Assembly (NCBI GenBank): GCA_902826035.1
Contig: CADEDG010000014.1
Span: forward strand, 1 to 37,779
From: an uncultured Alphaproteobacteria bacterium
Lineage (GTDB): Bacteria; Pseudomonadota; Alphaproteobacteria; Caulobacterales; Aquidulcibacteraceae
Length of the DNA: 37,779 nucleotides
Reading direction: 5' to 3'
Position numbers and translations under genes: made by a program. Positions 1 to 8,924 of this stretch are shown piece by piece. The first letter of the stretch is position 1, and each line of letters begins with the position of its first letter. A model generated the notes under the pieces. It worked only from the letters and a program-made list of their open reading frames with translations, made no database searches and had not been told where the DNA came from.

Positions 1-425
1 ACCCACAATACGTGCACGGCGCAAATCAGGCGCCGCGTCTTTCCGGCTACGAGGCCAACAACCAGCGCAGCGCGCGGGTGCGCATCCTCGCGAATGTCGG
101 GCGTACGGTTGATGCCGCGGTCGCCGCTGGCGGCAACACCGTGAATGGCATTTCCTTCGGCCACGCCGATCCCGACGCCCAGCTTGATGCCGCCCGCCGG
201 GTCGCCGCGCGCGAAGCGCGCGAGCGCGCCGACCTCTATGCGCAAGCGTTCGGCCTGCGGGTGCACCGCATCATCGCTATTAACGAAGGTGGCGGCTACC
301 AGCCGCCGATGCCGATGCCGATGTTTGCACGCGCAGAGGCCGTTGCCGACGCCGCGCCGACGCCTGTCGCTCCTGGCGAAATCCAGACGCGCATTAACGT
401 AAGCGTGACGTACGAATTGCGTTAA
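1..425 (+). CDS. SIMPL domain (DUF541) protein, C-terminal part
   Basis: The open frame runs in from the left edge (codons from base 3), so the start lies outside the window; the GTG at 12 is just an internal valine. About 140 residues are visible. The helix with repeated Ala/Arg (DAARRVAAREARERADLYAQ) followed by a G-L-x-V-x-x-I strand and a final strand ending in VSVTYELR is the usual C-terminal layout of SIMPL/DUF541 proteins. These are periplasmic or outer-membrane-associated proteins of poorly known function, about 230-250 residues long. A Met-Pro repeat (PMPMPMF) lies in the usual variable loop. The stop is only 3 nt from the convergent stop of the next gene, so no separate terminator fits between them. 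Confidence 0.8.
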   Translation, partial: PQYVHGANQAPRLSGYEANNQRSARVRILANVGRTVDAAVAAGGNTVNGISFGHADPDAQLDAARRVAAREARERADLYAQAFGLRVHRIIAINEGGGYQPPMPMPMFARAEAVADAAPTPVAPGEIQTRINVSVTYELR

Positions 426-428
426 GCG

Positions 429-1163
429 TTATCGGCCCGCGGCGTAGCTCTGCAGGTCCGCGACCAGCGCCGCGGGCGCGCCTTCGCCGATGCTCTCGTA
501 CAACCCAGCCCGCGCCTCGCGCGCACGCGAGATGCGCGAAGGCGGCCCCCAACTCGCGCCGCCGTCGCGGCTCCGGTAGCGGTATACCCAAATCGCCGCT
601 TGCCCGCCGCGTTCGATATTGGCCGCGCCGATGATCTCGCCGCGGCTGTTCGCACGAATGTCGAGGTCGTGCAGGCTGAGATATTCGTTGGCCCAATTCG
701 GTTGGTTGAGCGCGGCGGGAAACGCAATTTCAGTGCACGCGCCGGTGGCCAAGCCGTCGCTTGAACGCAACAGCGTCCAGGATTGGCCGGGGCCTTCTGT
801 TTGCAACTGGGTCGCCAGGACCACCGCGCCGGTGCTGGGAGCGACATAAGCGCCGATGAGGGTTTCCCCAGGCATGGGCAGAAATGCACGCCAATCGCCG
901 CCTGCGCCGCGCACCAAGACAACGCTGCCGTGCGCACCCTCGGCCACCGCTTGATCTTCGCGCAAGTACCAGAGCGAGCCTATCAGGAATGTCGGCCCAA
1001 GGCCTCGTCCCTCGGTTCCCCGCCAATCGTACTGGCTCAATTCGGAAACCAGTCCAGCTGTGACAGGGGTCTGCGCCATGCATTCAGAGGAAATTCCTTC
1101 CTGTGCGATCGCCGGCGTGGCTAAGAGGGCCAAACTTGCGGCAGCGGTCCACAAAAATTTCAT
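429..1163 (-). CDS. secreted Asp-box (BNR/sialidase-like) protein
   Basis: 244 residues. I chose the ATG at 1163 because it opens a clean signal peptide (MKFLWTAAASLALLATPAIA, cleavage likely before QEG) and has GGGGAG about 9 nt upstream; the open frame extends farther upstream without a sensible N-terminus. Near residue 195 the motif SRDGGASW matches the Asp-box (S-x-D-x-G-x-T/S-W), typical of beta-propellers of the sialidase/BNR type, and LRSSDG is a weaker second candidate. The protein is shorter than true sialidases, and I see no FRIP motif or arginine triad. It is therefore probably a periplasmic propeller-like binding protein, and its substrate is unknown. Confidence 0.65.
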   Translation of the reverse strand: MKFLWTAAASLALLATPAIAQEGISSECMAQTPVTAGLVSELSQYDWRGTEGRGLGPTFLIGSLWYLREDQAVAEGAHGSVVLVRGAGGDWRAFLPMPGETLIGAYVAPSTGAVVLATQLQTEGPGQSWTLLRSSDGLATGACTEIAFPAALNQPNWANEYLSLHDLDIRANSRGEIIGAANIERGGQAAIWVYRYRSRDGGASWGPPSRISRAREARAGLYESIGEGAPAALVADLQSYAAGR

Positions 1164-1246
1164 AGCAAGCGCTCCCCAGTATCTCACGCACTCAGCGCGT
1201 AAAGGCGTGGAGAGCTGCAAGGCGTCGCCCCCCACGCCTTCGATTC

Positions 1247-1855
1247 TTATGCCAAGCCTTCCGCCTTCAACGCTTGTTGCACCGCGGGGCGCGCTGCCAC
1301 GCGTCCCGCGAAGGCGCTGATGTTGGTCCAGCGCGCCAGGTCGAGCCCGACGAATTTTGTCCAATTGCTCAGCGTGAAGAAATAGCCGTCGGCGATGGTG
1401 AATTGGTCGCCGGTGAGAAATTGGCGCCCGTCACTCAGCTGCTTTTCGAGATAATCGAAGCGCTGCACGATCTTATCCTTAGCGATGACCTTGTACTCGT
1501 CGGGTGTCGTGGGACCGAACAGCGGCGAGAAATTCTTGTGCACTTCAGTGGAGAGGAACACTAAGAGTTCTTCCAACTTGCGACGCTCTTTTGTGCCGCG
1601 CGCTGGCGCAAGCTTCGTTTCCGGCTTCAGATCGGCGATGTATTGCTGCATCACCACGCCTTCGGTCAGCACGTCGCCGTCGTCAAGCTGTAGCGCCGGC
1701 ACGTAGCCCTTGGCGTTGACGGCCCAAAAGTCGGCGCCGGTTTCGGTCTTCTTGGTTTTGGTATCGACCTTTTCGGTGGTGAAAACTGCGCCTGTTTCGA
1801 TGAGCGCGATGTGGGGCGCAAGTGAGCAAGCGGCGGGCGAGTAATAAAGCTTCAT
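1247..1855 (-). CDS. glutathione S-transferase, beta-class-like
   Basis: 202 residues, the normal length for bacterial glutathione transferases. The N-terminal thioredoxin-like domain starts MKLYYSPAACSLAPHIAL, with Cys10 at the position of the active-site cysteine of beta-class enzymes. The cis-proline strand is GYVPALQLDDG, followed by a helical C-terminal domain containing FTIADGYFF, the N-capping box conserved in GSTs. The ATG at 1855 is preceded by GAGGAAC, a good ribosome-binding site. Expected role: cytosolic conjugation or thiol-disulfide exchange using glutathione, for detoxification or oxidative stress. The frame upstream of this ATG is open but lacks GST homology. It lies downstream of the 2-hydroxyacid dehydrogenase gene on the same strand, with a 74-nt gap. 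Confidence 0.9.
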   Translation of the reverse strand: MKLYYSPAACSLAPHIALIETGAVFTTEKVDTKTKKTETGADFWAVNAKGYVPALQLDDGDVLTEGVVMQQYIADLKPETKLAPARGTKERRKLEELLVFLSTEVHKNFSPLFGPTTPDEYKVIAKDKIVQRFDYLEKQLSDGRQFLTGDQFTIADGYFFTLSNWTKFVGLDLARWTNISAFAGRVAARPAVQQALKAEGLA

Positions 1856-1929
1856 GGGGAGTTCCTCTAATGAGCGGAGCTGCTCATGTAAGGCCGTGCA
1901 GAGTGTCCCGAAAGGGATGTGGCCTAAAA

Positions 1930-2853
1930 TTAGGTCAGCGGCGAAACCAGGGTTGCGCCGGCGAAGAACGCGTGCAAATTCGCGAGCACGTTTTGCGAAC
2001 CGGCGTAGAGCGCTTCGCGCGTGCCCCCGCCCAGGTGCGGGGTCAGCGTGCAATTCGGCACATCCGCCCAGCGCGATGCGGGTGTTGGCTCTTCCTGGAA
2101 CACGTCGAGCCCCGCCGCGCCAAGAGCGCCGGACTGCAACGCCGCGATCAGCGCGTCTTCGTCTACAACGCTGCCGCGTGAGACGTTGACGAGAATGCCT
2201 TGCGGACCAAGCGCCTTGATAATTTCAGCGCTGACGATGTTCTCGGTGCTGCGGTCACCGCGGGCCGCGATTGCGAGCACGTCGGCCCATTCGGCGAGCG
2301 TCTGCAAATTTGGTTCGTAAGCGAGCGCTACCTCGGGCTTCGCGCGCGGCCCGAACCATCTGATCTCCATACCGAACGCGTGCGCCCGCGCGGCGATTGC
2401 CTGGCCGATCGCGCCCATGCCGACAACGCCAAGCTTCATGCCGCGCAATCGCCGTTGCGGCGGCACGGCGAGCGGCGGTGTCCATCGGCCCTCGCGCAAC
2501 ACGCGTTCGCCCGACGTGAACGAGCGCGCCGTCGCGATAATGTGTCCAAGGGCCACGTCTGCAACATCCTCATGATTGATTTCGCGCCCGTTGGTGATGG
2601 CGATCCCGCGCGCGCGCGCGTTATCGAGATCGATGCCGTCGACGCCGACGCCAAAGCAGATGATTGCCGCGAGGTTTGGCAGCGCAGCGATCATCTCGTT
2701 AGAAATGCCGACATGGCCGATGGTGATGGCGGCTCGGATGCCCGCGCGTGCCTCGGTCGATTCGACCGGCCAGTGCGCCACCTCGTATTCGCCAAGCTGA
2801 AGCTCAAACAGGCCGAGCGGCGGGTGCACGAGGACGAGCGGTTTTGCGTTCAT
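1930..2853 (-). CDS. D-isomer-specific 2-hydroxyacid dehydrogenase
   Basis: 307 residues with the two-domain fold of the D-2-hydroxyacid dehydrogenase family. Visible marks are the Rossmann motif GMGAIG (residues 145-150), the catalytic Arg226 in NVSRGSVVDE, Glu255 in LDVFQEEP and His273 in TPHLGG. These complete the Arg-Glu-His set. The family reduces 2-keto acids (glyoxylate, hydroxypyruvate, pyruvate derivatives) with NAD(P)H; the GVGVDGID and HEDVADVALG segments resemble the glyoxylate/hydroxypyruvate reductase branch, but the substrate cannot be fixed from sequence. The ATG at 2853 was chosen because family homology begins there, although the frame stays open farther upstream. It lies 58 nt downstream of carA. 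Confidence 0.88.
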   Translation of the reverse strand: MNAKPLVLVHPPLGLFELQLGEYEVAHWPVESTEARAGIRAAITIGHVGISNEMIAALPNLAAIICFGVGVDGIDLDNARARGIAITNGREINHEDVADVALGHIIATARSFTSGERVLREGRWTPPLAVPPQRRLRGMKLGVVGMGAIGQAIAARAHAFGMEIRWFGPRAKPEVALAYEPNLQTLAEWADVLAIAARGDRSTENIVSAEIIKALGPQGILVNVSRGSVVDEDALIAALQSGALGAAGLDVFQEEPTPASRWADVPNCTLTPHLGGGTREALYAGSQNVLANLHAFFAGATLVSPLT

Positions 2854-2911
2854 GTCCCGCTTATGCGCCGATGTCGGTAGCGCGCGCAATGAGGCGACAG
2901 CACCGTCGCCC

Positions 2912-4111
2912 TCAGGCCGCGCGCTGCTTGTGTTTCGCCATAAGCGACGCGAAGCGCTCGAACAGATAATGGCTGTCTTGCGGGCCTGGGCTGGCTTCGG
3001 GATGGTATTGCACGCTGAACACCGGCTTGCCATCCAGTGCGATGCCGCAATTAGAGCCATCGAAAAGCGAGACGTGGGTTTCCTTGACGCCCTTGGGCAG
3101 CGTCGAGGCGTCGATCGCGAAACCATGGTTCATCGACACGATTTCGACCTTGCCGGTCGACTTGTCTTGTACGGGATGGTTGGCGCCGTGGTGGCCCTGC
3201 GGCATCTTCACAGTGCGCGCGCCAAGCGCGATGCCGAGCATTTGGTGGCCGAGGCACACCCCCATCAGGGGCACGCCGCTTTCAATCAGCTTGCATATCT
3301 GAGGCGCCGCATAAATTCCGGTCGCCGCGGGGTCGCCCGGGCCGTTGGAGAGCAGCACGCCGTCGGGCTTGTGCGCCAACACTTCTTCGGCGGTCGCGGT
3401 CGCCGGCAGCACGACGCACTTTGCGCCGATGTCGCCCAGTCCGCGCAGAATGTTGCGCTTCACGCCGTAATCGATCACGGCCACGACAAATTGCGGTTTG
3501 GCGATGTGCTGGACCCCGCTAGGCCAGCGCCAGCGGCCTTCGCTTACGACATAGGTCTGCGCGCAGGTGACCTCTTTCGCCAGATCGAGCCCGATGAGCC
3601 CTGGCCAGGCCCTGGCGCGCGCAATGAGCGCTTCGAAATCGAATTTCCCGTCTTCAGCGTGCGCGATTACGCCGTTGGGCATGCCGTGTTCGCGGATGCG
3701 ACGGGTCAGCGCCCGGGTGTCGACCCCGGCGAGGCCAATGATGTTTCGGCGCTTGAGCCAAGCGTCGAGGTCTTCAGTGGCGCGCCAGTTCGAGGGCTGC
3801 GTTGGCGCTGTGCGGAACACCGCGCCGCGCGCCGCGGCGGCGGCGACCGGGCAAGAGGACTCGATGTCTTCCTCGTTAGCGCCGACATTGCCTATATGGG
3901 GGAAAGTGAAGGCGATGATCTGGGCGGCGTAGGAGGGGTCGGTCAGGATTTCCTGATACCCCGTGATGGCAGTGTTGAAGCAGACCTCGCCCATCGCGTG
4001 GCCGACGGCGCCCAGTCCGATTCCAAGAAAAATCGCGCCATCGGCGAGCACGAGCGCGCCGCTAGCTTGGGGGGGCCCAGTCGCGCGGGAAGATTGAGTC
4101 GGTTTGGCCAA
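2912..4111 (-). CDS. carA: carbamoyl-phosphate synthase small subunit
   Basis: 399 residues. This is the glutamine amidotransferase subunit, which hydrolyses glutamine and passes ammonia to CarB for carbamoyl phosphate (arginine and pyrimidine synthesis). The N-terminal CPSase small domain begins [14 protein letters not shown] and contains [11 protein letters not shown]. The class I amidotransferase domain has the nucleophile Cys286 (GVCLGHQ) and partners His370 and Glu372 ([10 protein letters not shown]), with the expected spacing. The start is TTG at 4111, which places the N-terminus as in relatives; no ATG or GTG gives a better fit and the ribosome-binding site is weak. carB is not in the window. 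The gene is divergent from the S9-like gene across about 145 nt. Confidence 0.95.
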   Translation of the reverse strand: MAKPTQSSRATGPPQASGALVLADGAIFLGIGLGAVGHAMGEVCFNTAITGYQEILTDPSYAAQIIAFTFPHIGNVGANEEDIESSCPVAAAAARGAVFRTAPTQPSNWRATEDLDAWLKRRNIIGLAGVDTRALTRRIREHGMPNGVIAHAEDGKFDFEALIARARAWPGLIGLDLAKEVTCAQTYVVSEGRWRWPSGVQHIAKPQFVVAVIDYGVKRNILRGLGDIGAKCVVLPATATAEEVLAHKPDGVLLSNGPGDPAATGIYAAPQICKLIESGVPLMGVCLGHQMLGIALGARTVKMPQGHHGANHPVQDKSTGKVEIVSMNHGFAIDASTLPKGVKETHVSLFDGSNCGIALDGKPVFSVQYHPEASPGPQDSHYLFERFASLMAKHKQRAA

Positions 4112-4256
4112 GGCGGCTGTGGGATAAGGGCGCTCAGGCGGAGTGTCAAAAGCTGGGCGCCGATCCGCCCCCGCCCCATGGCCGCCGCAAAGCGGCTTGA
4201 GGTGTGGGCGCCATTACGCGTTGGCCATGGAATGAAGTTCCTGTAAGGTTTTGGGC

Positions 4257-6398
4257 GTGGGGACGAGTGCGATCAGGACTTGGGCCAGTGCGGCGCTGCC
4301 GGCGCTGGGGCTCGCCGGAGCTTTGGCTTCGTGCGGCCGGGAGGCCGCGATTGCGCCCCTGCCGTCGAGCACGGCGCCGCCTCTGGTGGCGCGCGCGGAT
4401 CTCTTTGGCGATCCAGCCCGTAGTGCGGGACAGCTGTCGCCCAGGGGGGACAAGGTCGCCTTCCTCGGCCCGCGCGACGGCGTCGGCAACATCTGGGTGC
4501 TCTCGGTCGATGCCATGGACGATGCGCGCCCGATTACTGCTGCGGATAGGAGCGTCGGCGCGCCGGTCTGGGCGTACGACAACGCAACCATTTTGTATTT
4601 GGCGGACGCGGACGTGGCGCCTGGCGGGCGGCTGTTCGCGGTCTCCGCCGAAGGGGGCGAGCCGCGTGCGTTGACGCCGTCGGGGATGGGGGCAGAGATC
4701 GTTGGGCTGAGCGCGGAAGATCCGGGGGGCGTTATGGTGACGCTGCGGCAACCGGATCGCGCTTGGCCCGATCTTTACCGGATCGATCTAGCCACCGGTC
4801 GGCGCGCTCTGGTCTATCGCAATGACGACCGCCGCGGCGTCTCTCAATTCATCTTCGACGTCGGGAATCGCTTGCGCCTGGGGGTTCGTGCGGAGGCGGA
4901 TGGCGACGCCGAACTAGTCGTTCGCGAGCCGGGGGAGAGGTGGCGGACGCTGTTTTCCATTCCGTTCCAGGACACGCTGAGTTCGCGCCCCTTGGCGATT
5001 GAGGCCGACGCGCGCTCATTCTTGATGCTCGACTCCAGCAGCAGGGATCGCGCTGCGTTGGTGCGCGTCGATATCGACACCGGCGTCAAGACGGTCCTTG
5101 GTGAGAGTGCACGCGCCGATGTGGCCGATGTTTGGCTTGATCCGACAACGCGCGCGCCAGAGGCGTATGTCGCCGAATATCTGCGCCGCGAATGGCGAGC
5201 GCTCGACGCCGACGCCGAGACCGATCTTGAGTTCCTGAATCGTCAATTGAGCGGCGATTTCGAGGTGACTTCACGCAGTATCGACGATGCGCGCTGGATT
5301 GTAGTCGAGCAGGGGCCCACGTTGGCGCCGCGCTCCTATCTCTACGACCGCGGCGAGAGTCGGCGCATCACCTTGCTGTTTCGCCATTATCCATCGCTCG
5401 AGCAGGCGCCGCTGCAGCCGATGACCCCCGTGGAAATAGCCGCGCGCGATGGGTTGACCTTGGTGTCTTATCTGACGTTGCCGATCGGCTCGGATGCTGA
5501 CGGCGATGGGCGTCCAGAAAAACCTGCTCCTTTGGTGCTACTTGCTCATGATGGGCCGTGGGCGCGCGATTCCTACGGTTACAACGCGCTGCATCAATGG
5601 CTTGCCAACCGCGGCTACGCGGCGCTCAGCGTCAATTTTCGTGGCTCAACGGGATTCGGGACCGCTTTCCTCAACGCCGGCAACGCCGCTTGGGGCGGGC
5701 GCATGCAAGAGGATCTGAGCGATGCCGCTCGCTGGGCGATGAGCAACGGCGTCGCCGAGCCGGGCCGGTTGGCCGTCGCTGGCGCGGGCTTTGGCGGCTA
5801 TGCGGCGCTCATGGGCGTCTCGTCCTCGACGGGCGAGTTTCGCTGCGCCGCCAGTTTCGGCGCCATCACCAATCTGACCGCACACATCGAGGCGTCGCCG
5901 CGCCGCGGCGAGCTCATGCGCCGCATTGGCGATCCTGGCGCGAGCGAAGGCCGAGTGGCGCTACGCGATCAATCGCCGGTGATGCGGGCGAGCCAAATCG
6001 GTTCGCCGGTATTGATGGCGCTGGGCGGGCGCGATCCACGTGCTTCCCGTGGCGACTACGACCAGATATCGCAGACGCTGCGAGCGCGGCGCATCGGCGT
6101 GACCTATCTTTATTTTCCGGACGAGGGCGGGGCGCTGCTTCAACCGGCCGCCCGCGCTGCTTTCTTTGCGGTGTTGGAGCATTTCTTCGGAGATTGTCTC
6201 AGCGGACGTGTCGAGCCGGTGGGGACCGCTTTTGAGGGCGCTTCGATGCACGCGTTGCAAGGGGCTGTGAACGTGCCTGGCCTGAATGCCTTTGCGCGCC
6301 GCACAGCACCCCGACCTGCACAGGCTCCGGAAGCCAACGCAGCTCCGGCTGCTGCGCCGGAAGAACCTCCTCTGACGAGAACAGGGCCGCCGTCCTAA
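4257..6398 (+). CDS. S9 prolyl-oligopeptidase-like lipoprotein, likely inactive
   Basis: About 713 residues. GTG 4257 is preferred over TTG 4251 because AAGG lies 8 nt upstream of the GTG. The N-terminus ends in a lipobox (ALASC), so it is probably an exported lipoprotein. Residues about 45-390 form a TolB/DPP-IV-like propeller (SPRGDKVAFLGPRDG, GGRLFAVSAEGGEPRALT). The rest is an alpha/beta hydrolase domain (LVLLAHDGPWARD, NFRGSTGFG). The nucleophile motif, normally G-x-S-x-G-G, reads GAGFGG at 5781-5798, so Ser is replaced by Gly (codon GGC, 5787-5789). The usual D-E-G-H reads DEGG (6120-6131), so the catalytic His is also Gly. The Asp region GGRDPRA remains. The C-terminus is Pro/Ala-rich. 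I infer a pseudoenzyme that may bind peptides. Confidence 0.85.
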   Translation: MGTSAIRTWASAALPALGLAGALASCGREAAIAPLPSSTAPPLVARADLFGDPARSAGQLSPRGDKVAFLGPRDGVGNIWVLSVDAMDDARPITAADRSVGAPVWAYDNATILYLADADVAPGGRLFAVSAEGGEPRALTPSGMGAEIVGLSAEDPGGVMVTLRQPDRAWPDLYRIDLATGRRALVYRNDDRRGVSQFIFDVGNRLRLGVRAEADGDAELVVREPGERWRTLFSIPFQDTLSSRPLAIEADARSFLMLDSSSRDRAALVRVDIDTGVKTVLGESARADVADVWLDPTTRAPEAYVAEYLRREWRALDADAETDLEFLNRQLSGDFEVTSRSIDDARWIVVEQGPTLAPRSYLYDRGESRRITLLFRHYPSLEQAPLQPMTPVEIAARDGLTLVSYLTLPIGSDADGDGRPEKPAPLVLLAHDGPWARDSYGYNALHQWLANRGYAALSVNFRGSTGFGTAFLNAGNAAWGGRMQEDLSDAARWAMSNGVAEPGRLAVAGAGFGGYAALMGVSSSTGEFRCAASFGAITNLTAHIEASPRRGELMRRIGDPGASEGRVALRDQSPVMRASQIGSPVLMALGGRDPRASRGDYDQISQTLRARRIGVTYLYFPDEGGALLQPAARAAFFAVLEHFFGDCLSGRVEPVGTAFEGASMHALQGAVNVPGLNAFARRTAPRPAQAPEANAAPAAAPEEPPLTRTGPPS

Positions 6399-6404
6399 GC
6401 GCGC

Positions 6405-7364
6405 CTATCGGTTTGTCGAATAGAGCGAACTCACGCGGGCCTTGCGCTGGTTGAAACTGTCCCACACCAGGGATTCCACGCGGGCGCCGTCGGCATTGAA
6501 AAGAACCCCGTCGAACATCGATCCTGAAGTCACGCCAGAAGCGGCAAAAACCACATCGTGGCGCACCATGTCGTCGAGCGTGAGTTTCTTCGAGACATCT
6601 GCGTGTCCCATGGAGCGTGCACGTGCAATCTCCGCTTCATTCTCCGGCAACAAGCGCCCCTGCATCTGGCCTCCCGCACAGCGGATCGCGGCTGCGGCGA
6701 GTACGCCTTCGGGTGCGCCGCCTGAGCCGAAATAGATATCGACGCCCGAGCGTTCGGTTTCCGTGGTCCAGAACACGCCGGCGACGTCGCCGTCCGGGAT
6801 GAGTCGTATTTTGGCGCCGGCGGCGCGCAATTCGGCGATGATGGCGGCGTGACGCTCGCGGTCGAGCAGGCAGGCGCAGATGTCGCTTACCGGCGCGCCT
6901 TTGGCTTTCGCGAGGCGGGTTAGATTCTCCGTAGGCGATAGGTCGAGATCAATGATGCCTGGCGGATAGCCGGGCCCGATCGCGATCTTGTCCATGTACA
7001 TATCGGGTGCGTGCAGGAGGCCGCCTTTCGGCGCCAGCGCCACCACGGTCATCGCATTGGGCGCGTCGTTGGCGCAGAGCTTGGTGCCTTCGAGCGGGTC
7101 GACGGCGATGTCCACCTCCATCCCGCCGGCGCCGACCTTCTCGCCGATATAGAGCATCGGCGCCTCGTCGATTTCGCCTTCGCCGATCACCACAATTCCG
7201 GAAAATCGCGCATGCTCGAACGCCTTGCGCATGGCGTCGACAGCGGCCTGGTCGGCGTCATTCTTGTTGCCGAGCCCGCGCCATTTCGCGCTGGCCAAGG
7301 CGGCGGCCTCGGTGGCGGCGAGGGCGATTTGGGAGAGCAGGAGGCCGGTCTGGTGCTGGTTCAC
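6405..7364 (-). CDS. glpX: class II fructose-1,6-bisphosphatase
   Basis: 319 residues from the GTG at 7364. The protein removes the 1-phosphate of fructose 1,6-bisphosphate (and often of sedoheptulose 1,7-bisphosphate) in gluconeogenesis and needs divalent metal. Family motifs are clear: TEAAALASAKWRGLGNKNDA at the N-terminus, the metal and substrate loops GEGEIDEAPMLYIGEKVG and VDPLEGTKLCAN, then FGSGGAPEGVLAAAA. The frame is open up to 7502. The 46 extra residues there match nothing in the family, and starting at 7502 would leave only 44 nt for two divergent promoters, so I prefer 7364. The stop faces the S9-like gene with a 6-nt gap. Confidence 0.92.
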   Translation of the reverse strand: MNQHQTGLLLSQIALAATEAAALASAKWRGLGNKNDADQAAVDAMRKAFEHARFSGIVVIGEGEIDEAPMLYIGEKVGAGGMEVDIAVDPLEGTKLCANDAPNAMTVVALAPKGGLLHAPDMYMDKIAIGPGYPPGIIDLDLSPTENLTRLAKAKGAPVSDICACLLDRERHAAIIAELRAAGAKIRLIPDGDVAGVFWTTETERSGVDIYFGSGGAPEGVLAAAAIRCAGGQMQGRLLPENEAEIARARSMGHADVSKKLTLDDMVRHDVVFAASGVTSGSMFDGVLFNADGARVESLVWDSFNQRKARVSSLYSTNR

Positions 7365-7546
7365 AAGCGCCTGTTTAGCGCGACAGCGCCCCGGAGCAAG
7401 CGCGACCGCGCTGGTCAGTTGCGGGCGGGCGGTACCGGGCAGAAGGCTAGCCCCCATTGGAGGGATAGCCAGAGTGGTGTGGGGGCGAAAGCATCCGATC
7501 ATCCCGCGGTGCGCATCTCTTGCAGCAGTACTTCGAGGAGGGGACT

Positions 7547-8842
7547 ATGAAGAAGCTGGCTGTGGCGGCGGCAGCGTGGTGCGCGTTCGCCGGTATTGCA
7601 TTCGCTCAGGACTGGGCGCCGACCGCTCCACCCCCCGGTCCCGATGGTGCGAGCGCGGAAAGCCTGTTGCCTGCACTGATCGAGCATTCGCGAGCAACGT
7701 TGCGCTTGGAGGACGGTCGCCTTGTCGGCCGGGGCGGCGATCTTCTGCGCGCGCTCGGCGCTCAATCCCAGTTCGTCCTGATCGGAGAAGAGCACGGCAA
7801 TGTCGCCATCGCGCGGTTCATTGAAGCCTATTGGCGCGATTTGAGCGCCGTGGGTTTCAACCACGCCGCGATCGAAACCGACCCCTGGGTCACGCGTGCG
7901 CTTGAGCGAGAATTGCGCGCTGGCGGCGTAGGCGGCTGGGCGCAATTCTTGCAGGGCCATGGCGGCGCGTTCGGTTCGCCATTCTTCAATTGGGCTTCGG
8001 AAGCCGAACTCGCCAACACCATTGTATCTTCAGGCCCACGCGGCCGTACTCCGACACTTTGGGGGCTCGACCAAACCTTCATTGGCGCCGCCGGCTGGCA
8101 ATTGCGCCAGGTGGCCGAGACCGCGACCAACGCGAACGCGCGCGTCGCCGCGCTGCAATTAGCCGATGCGTTCGACGCCGATCCACTCAATTGGCTTGGC
8201 CGCAGCGATGCAGCTCCCTTAGCGGCGCTGAACGAACAGTTGAATGCGCCGCGCGACCGTGACAATCGCGCGCTGATCGAAGCCATGCTGCGTTCGCAGG
8301 CTATCTACCGCCCGTTCACCGGCGCAGGCGGAGAAGCCAATCTCGCTAACGCCGACCGCGAGCTACTGATGAAGCAGAGCTTCCTCCACAATTACCGTAT
8401 TGCTGCAGCTGCGGAACGCGGCTTGCCGCGCGCGATGCTGAAATTCGGTTCCTATCATATGTATCGCGGCGCCTCGCCGACAGGCGTGCAGGCTTTGGGC
8501 GGCTTTGTCAGCGAATTTGCGCTAACCACAGGCGGTGGCGGTGCGCTTGCAATCAATGTGCAGTGTGGGCCTGGCGGCTCTGTCGGGGTCATTTTTGGCG
8601 AGCCGCCCTCCTGCGACGAGTACTTCCAAGAAAATTGGGGATTCTTGGCCGACTATGTTGATCGCGACGCTGTCACAGTGTTCGATCTTCGCGTTTGGAA
8701 GCTGCGTCTCCGTCGCTGGGAGCATTTGCCGTTCGATCAGCGCCGATTACTCGAATCATTCGACATTCTGGTCGTGGTCCCTAATGGCGCAGCGGCGCAA
8801 TTCCTTGACGGCCTACCTCCGCCGACCGCACCGCAGGAATGA
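7547..8842 (+). CDS. secreted EreA/ChaN-like protein
   Basis: 431 residues. The ATG at 7547 follows GAGGAGGGG by a few bases and opens a signal peptide (MKKLAVAAAAWCAFAGIAFA), so the protein should be periplasmic or secreted. Near residues 76-83 the strand-loop FVLIGEEHGN, followed by a helix and GFNHAAIETD (Glu110), matches the G-E-x-x-H-G plus buried-acid pattern of the EreA/ChaN/TraB superfamily (erythromycin esterase and haem-binding ChaN types). A later strand FGSYHMYRG gives a second conserved-looking His. I cannot tell hydrolase from haem-binding protein; an esterase role is a guess. It is divergent from glpX. Confidence 0.6.
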   Translation: MKKLAVAAAAWCAFAGIAFAQDWAPTAPPPGPDGASAESLLPALIEHSRATLRLEDGRLVGRGGDLLRALGAQSQFVLIGEEHGNVAIARFIEAYWRDLSAVGFNHAAIETDPWVTRALERELRAGGVGGWAQFLQGHGGAFGSPFFNWASEAELANTIVSSGPRGRTPTLWGLDQTFIGAAGWQLRQVAETATNANARVAALQLADAFDADPLNWLGRSDAAPLAALNEQLNAPRDRDNRALIEAMLRSQAIYRPFTGAGGEANLANADRELLMKQSFLHNYRIAAAAERGLPRAMLKFGSYHMYRGASPTGVQALGGFVSEFALTTGGGGALAINVQCGPGGSVGVIFGEPPSCDEYFQENWGFLADYVDRDAVTVFDLRVWKLRLRRWEHLPFDQRRLLESFDILVVVPNGAAAQFLDGLPPPTAPQE

Positions 8843-8924
8843 CCTAGGACCCATTCCGATGCGAACCCGTGTGATCCCCAAAACCAGTTGACCCTGATGC
8901 ATTTACACGTTTGGCTGGTCGCCC

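Noticed and set aside
2852..4246. Long plus-strand open frame opposite carA
   Set aside because: CarA has a complete catalytic triad and normal length; the opposite frame is Arg/Ala/Gly-rich without domains.
6405..7502. GlpX starting at 7502 with 46 additional residues
   Set aside because: The extra residues match nothing in the family and would leave only 44 nt for two divergent promoters; GTG 7364 fits the usual N-terminus.
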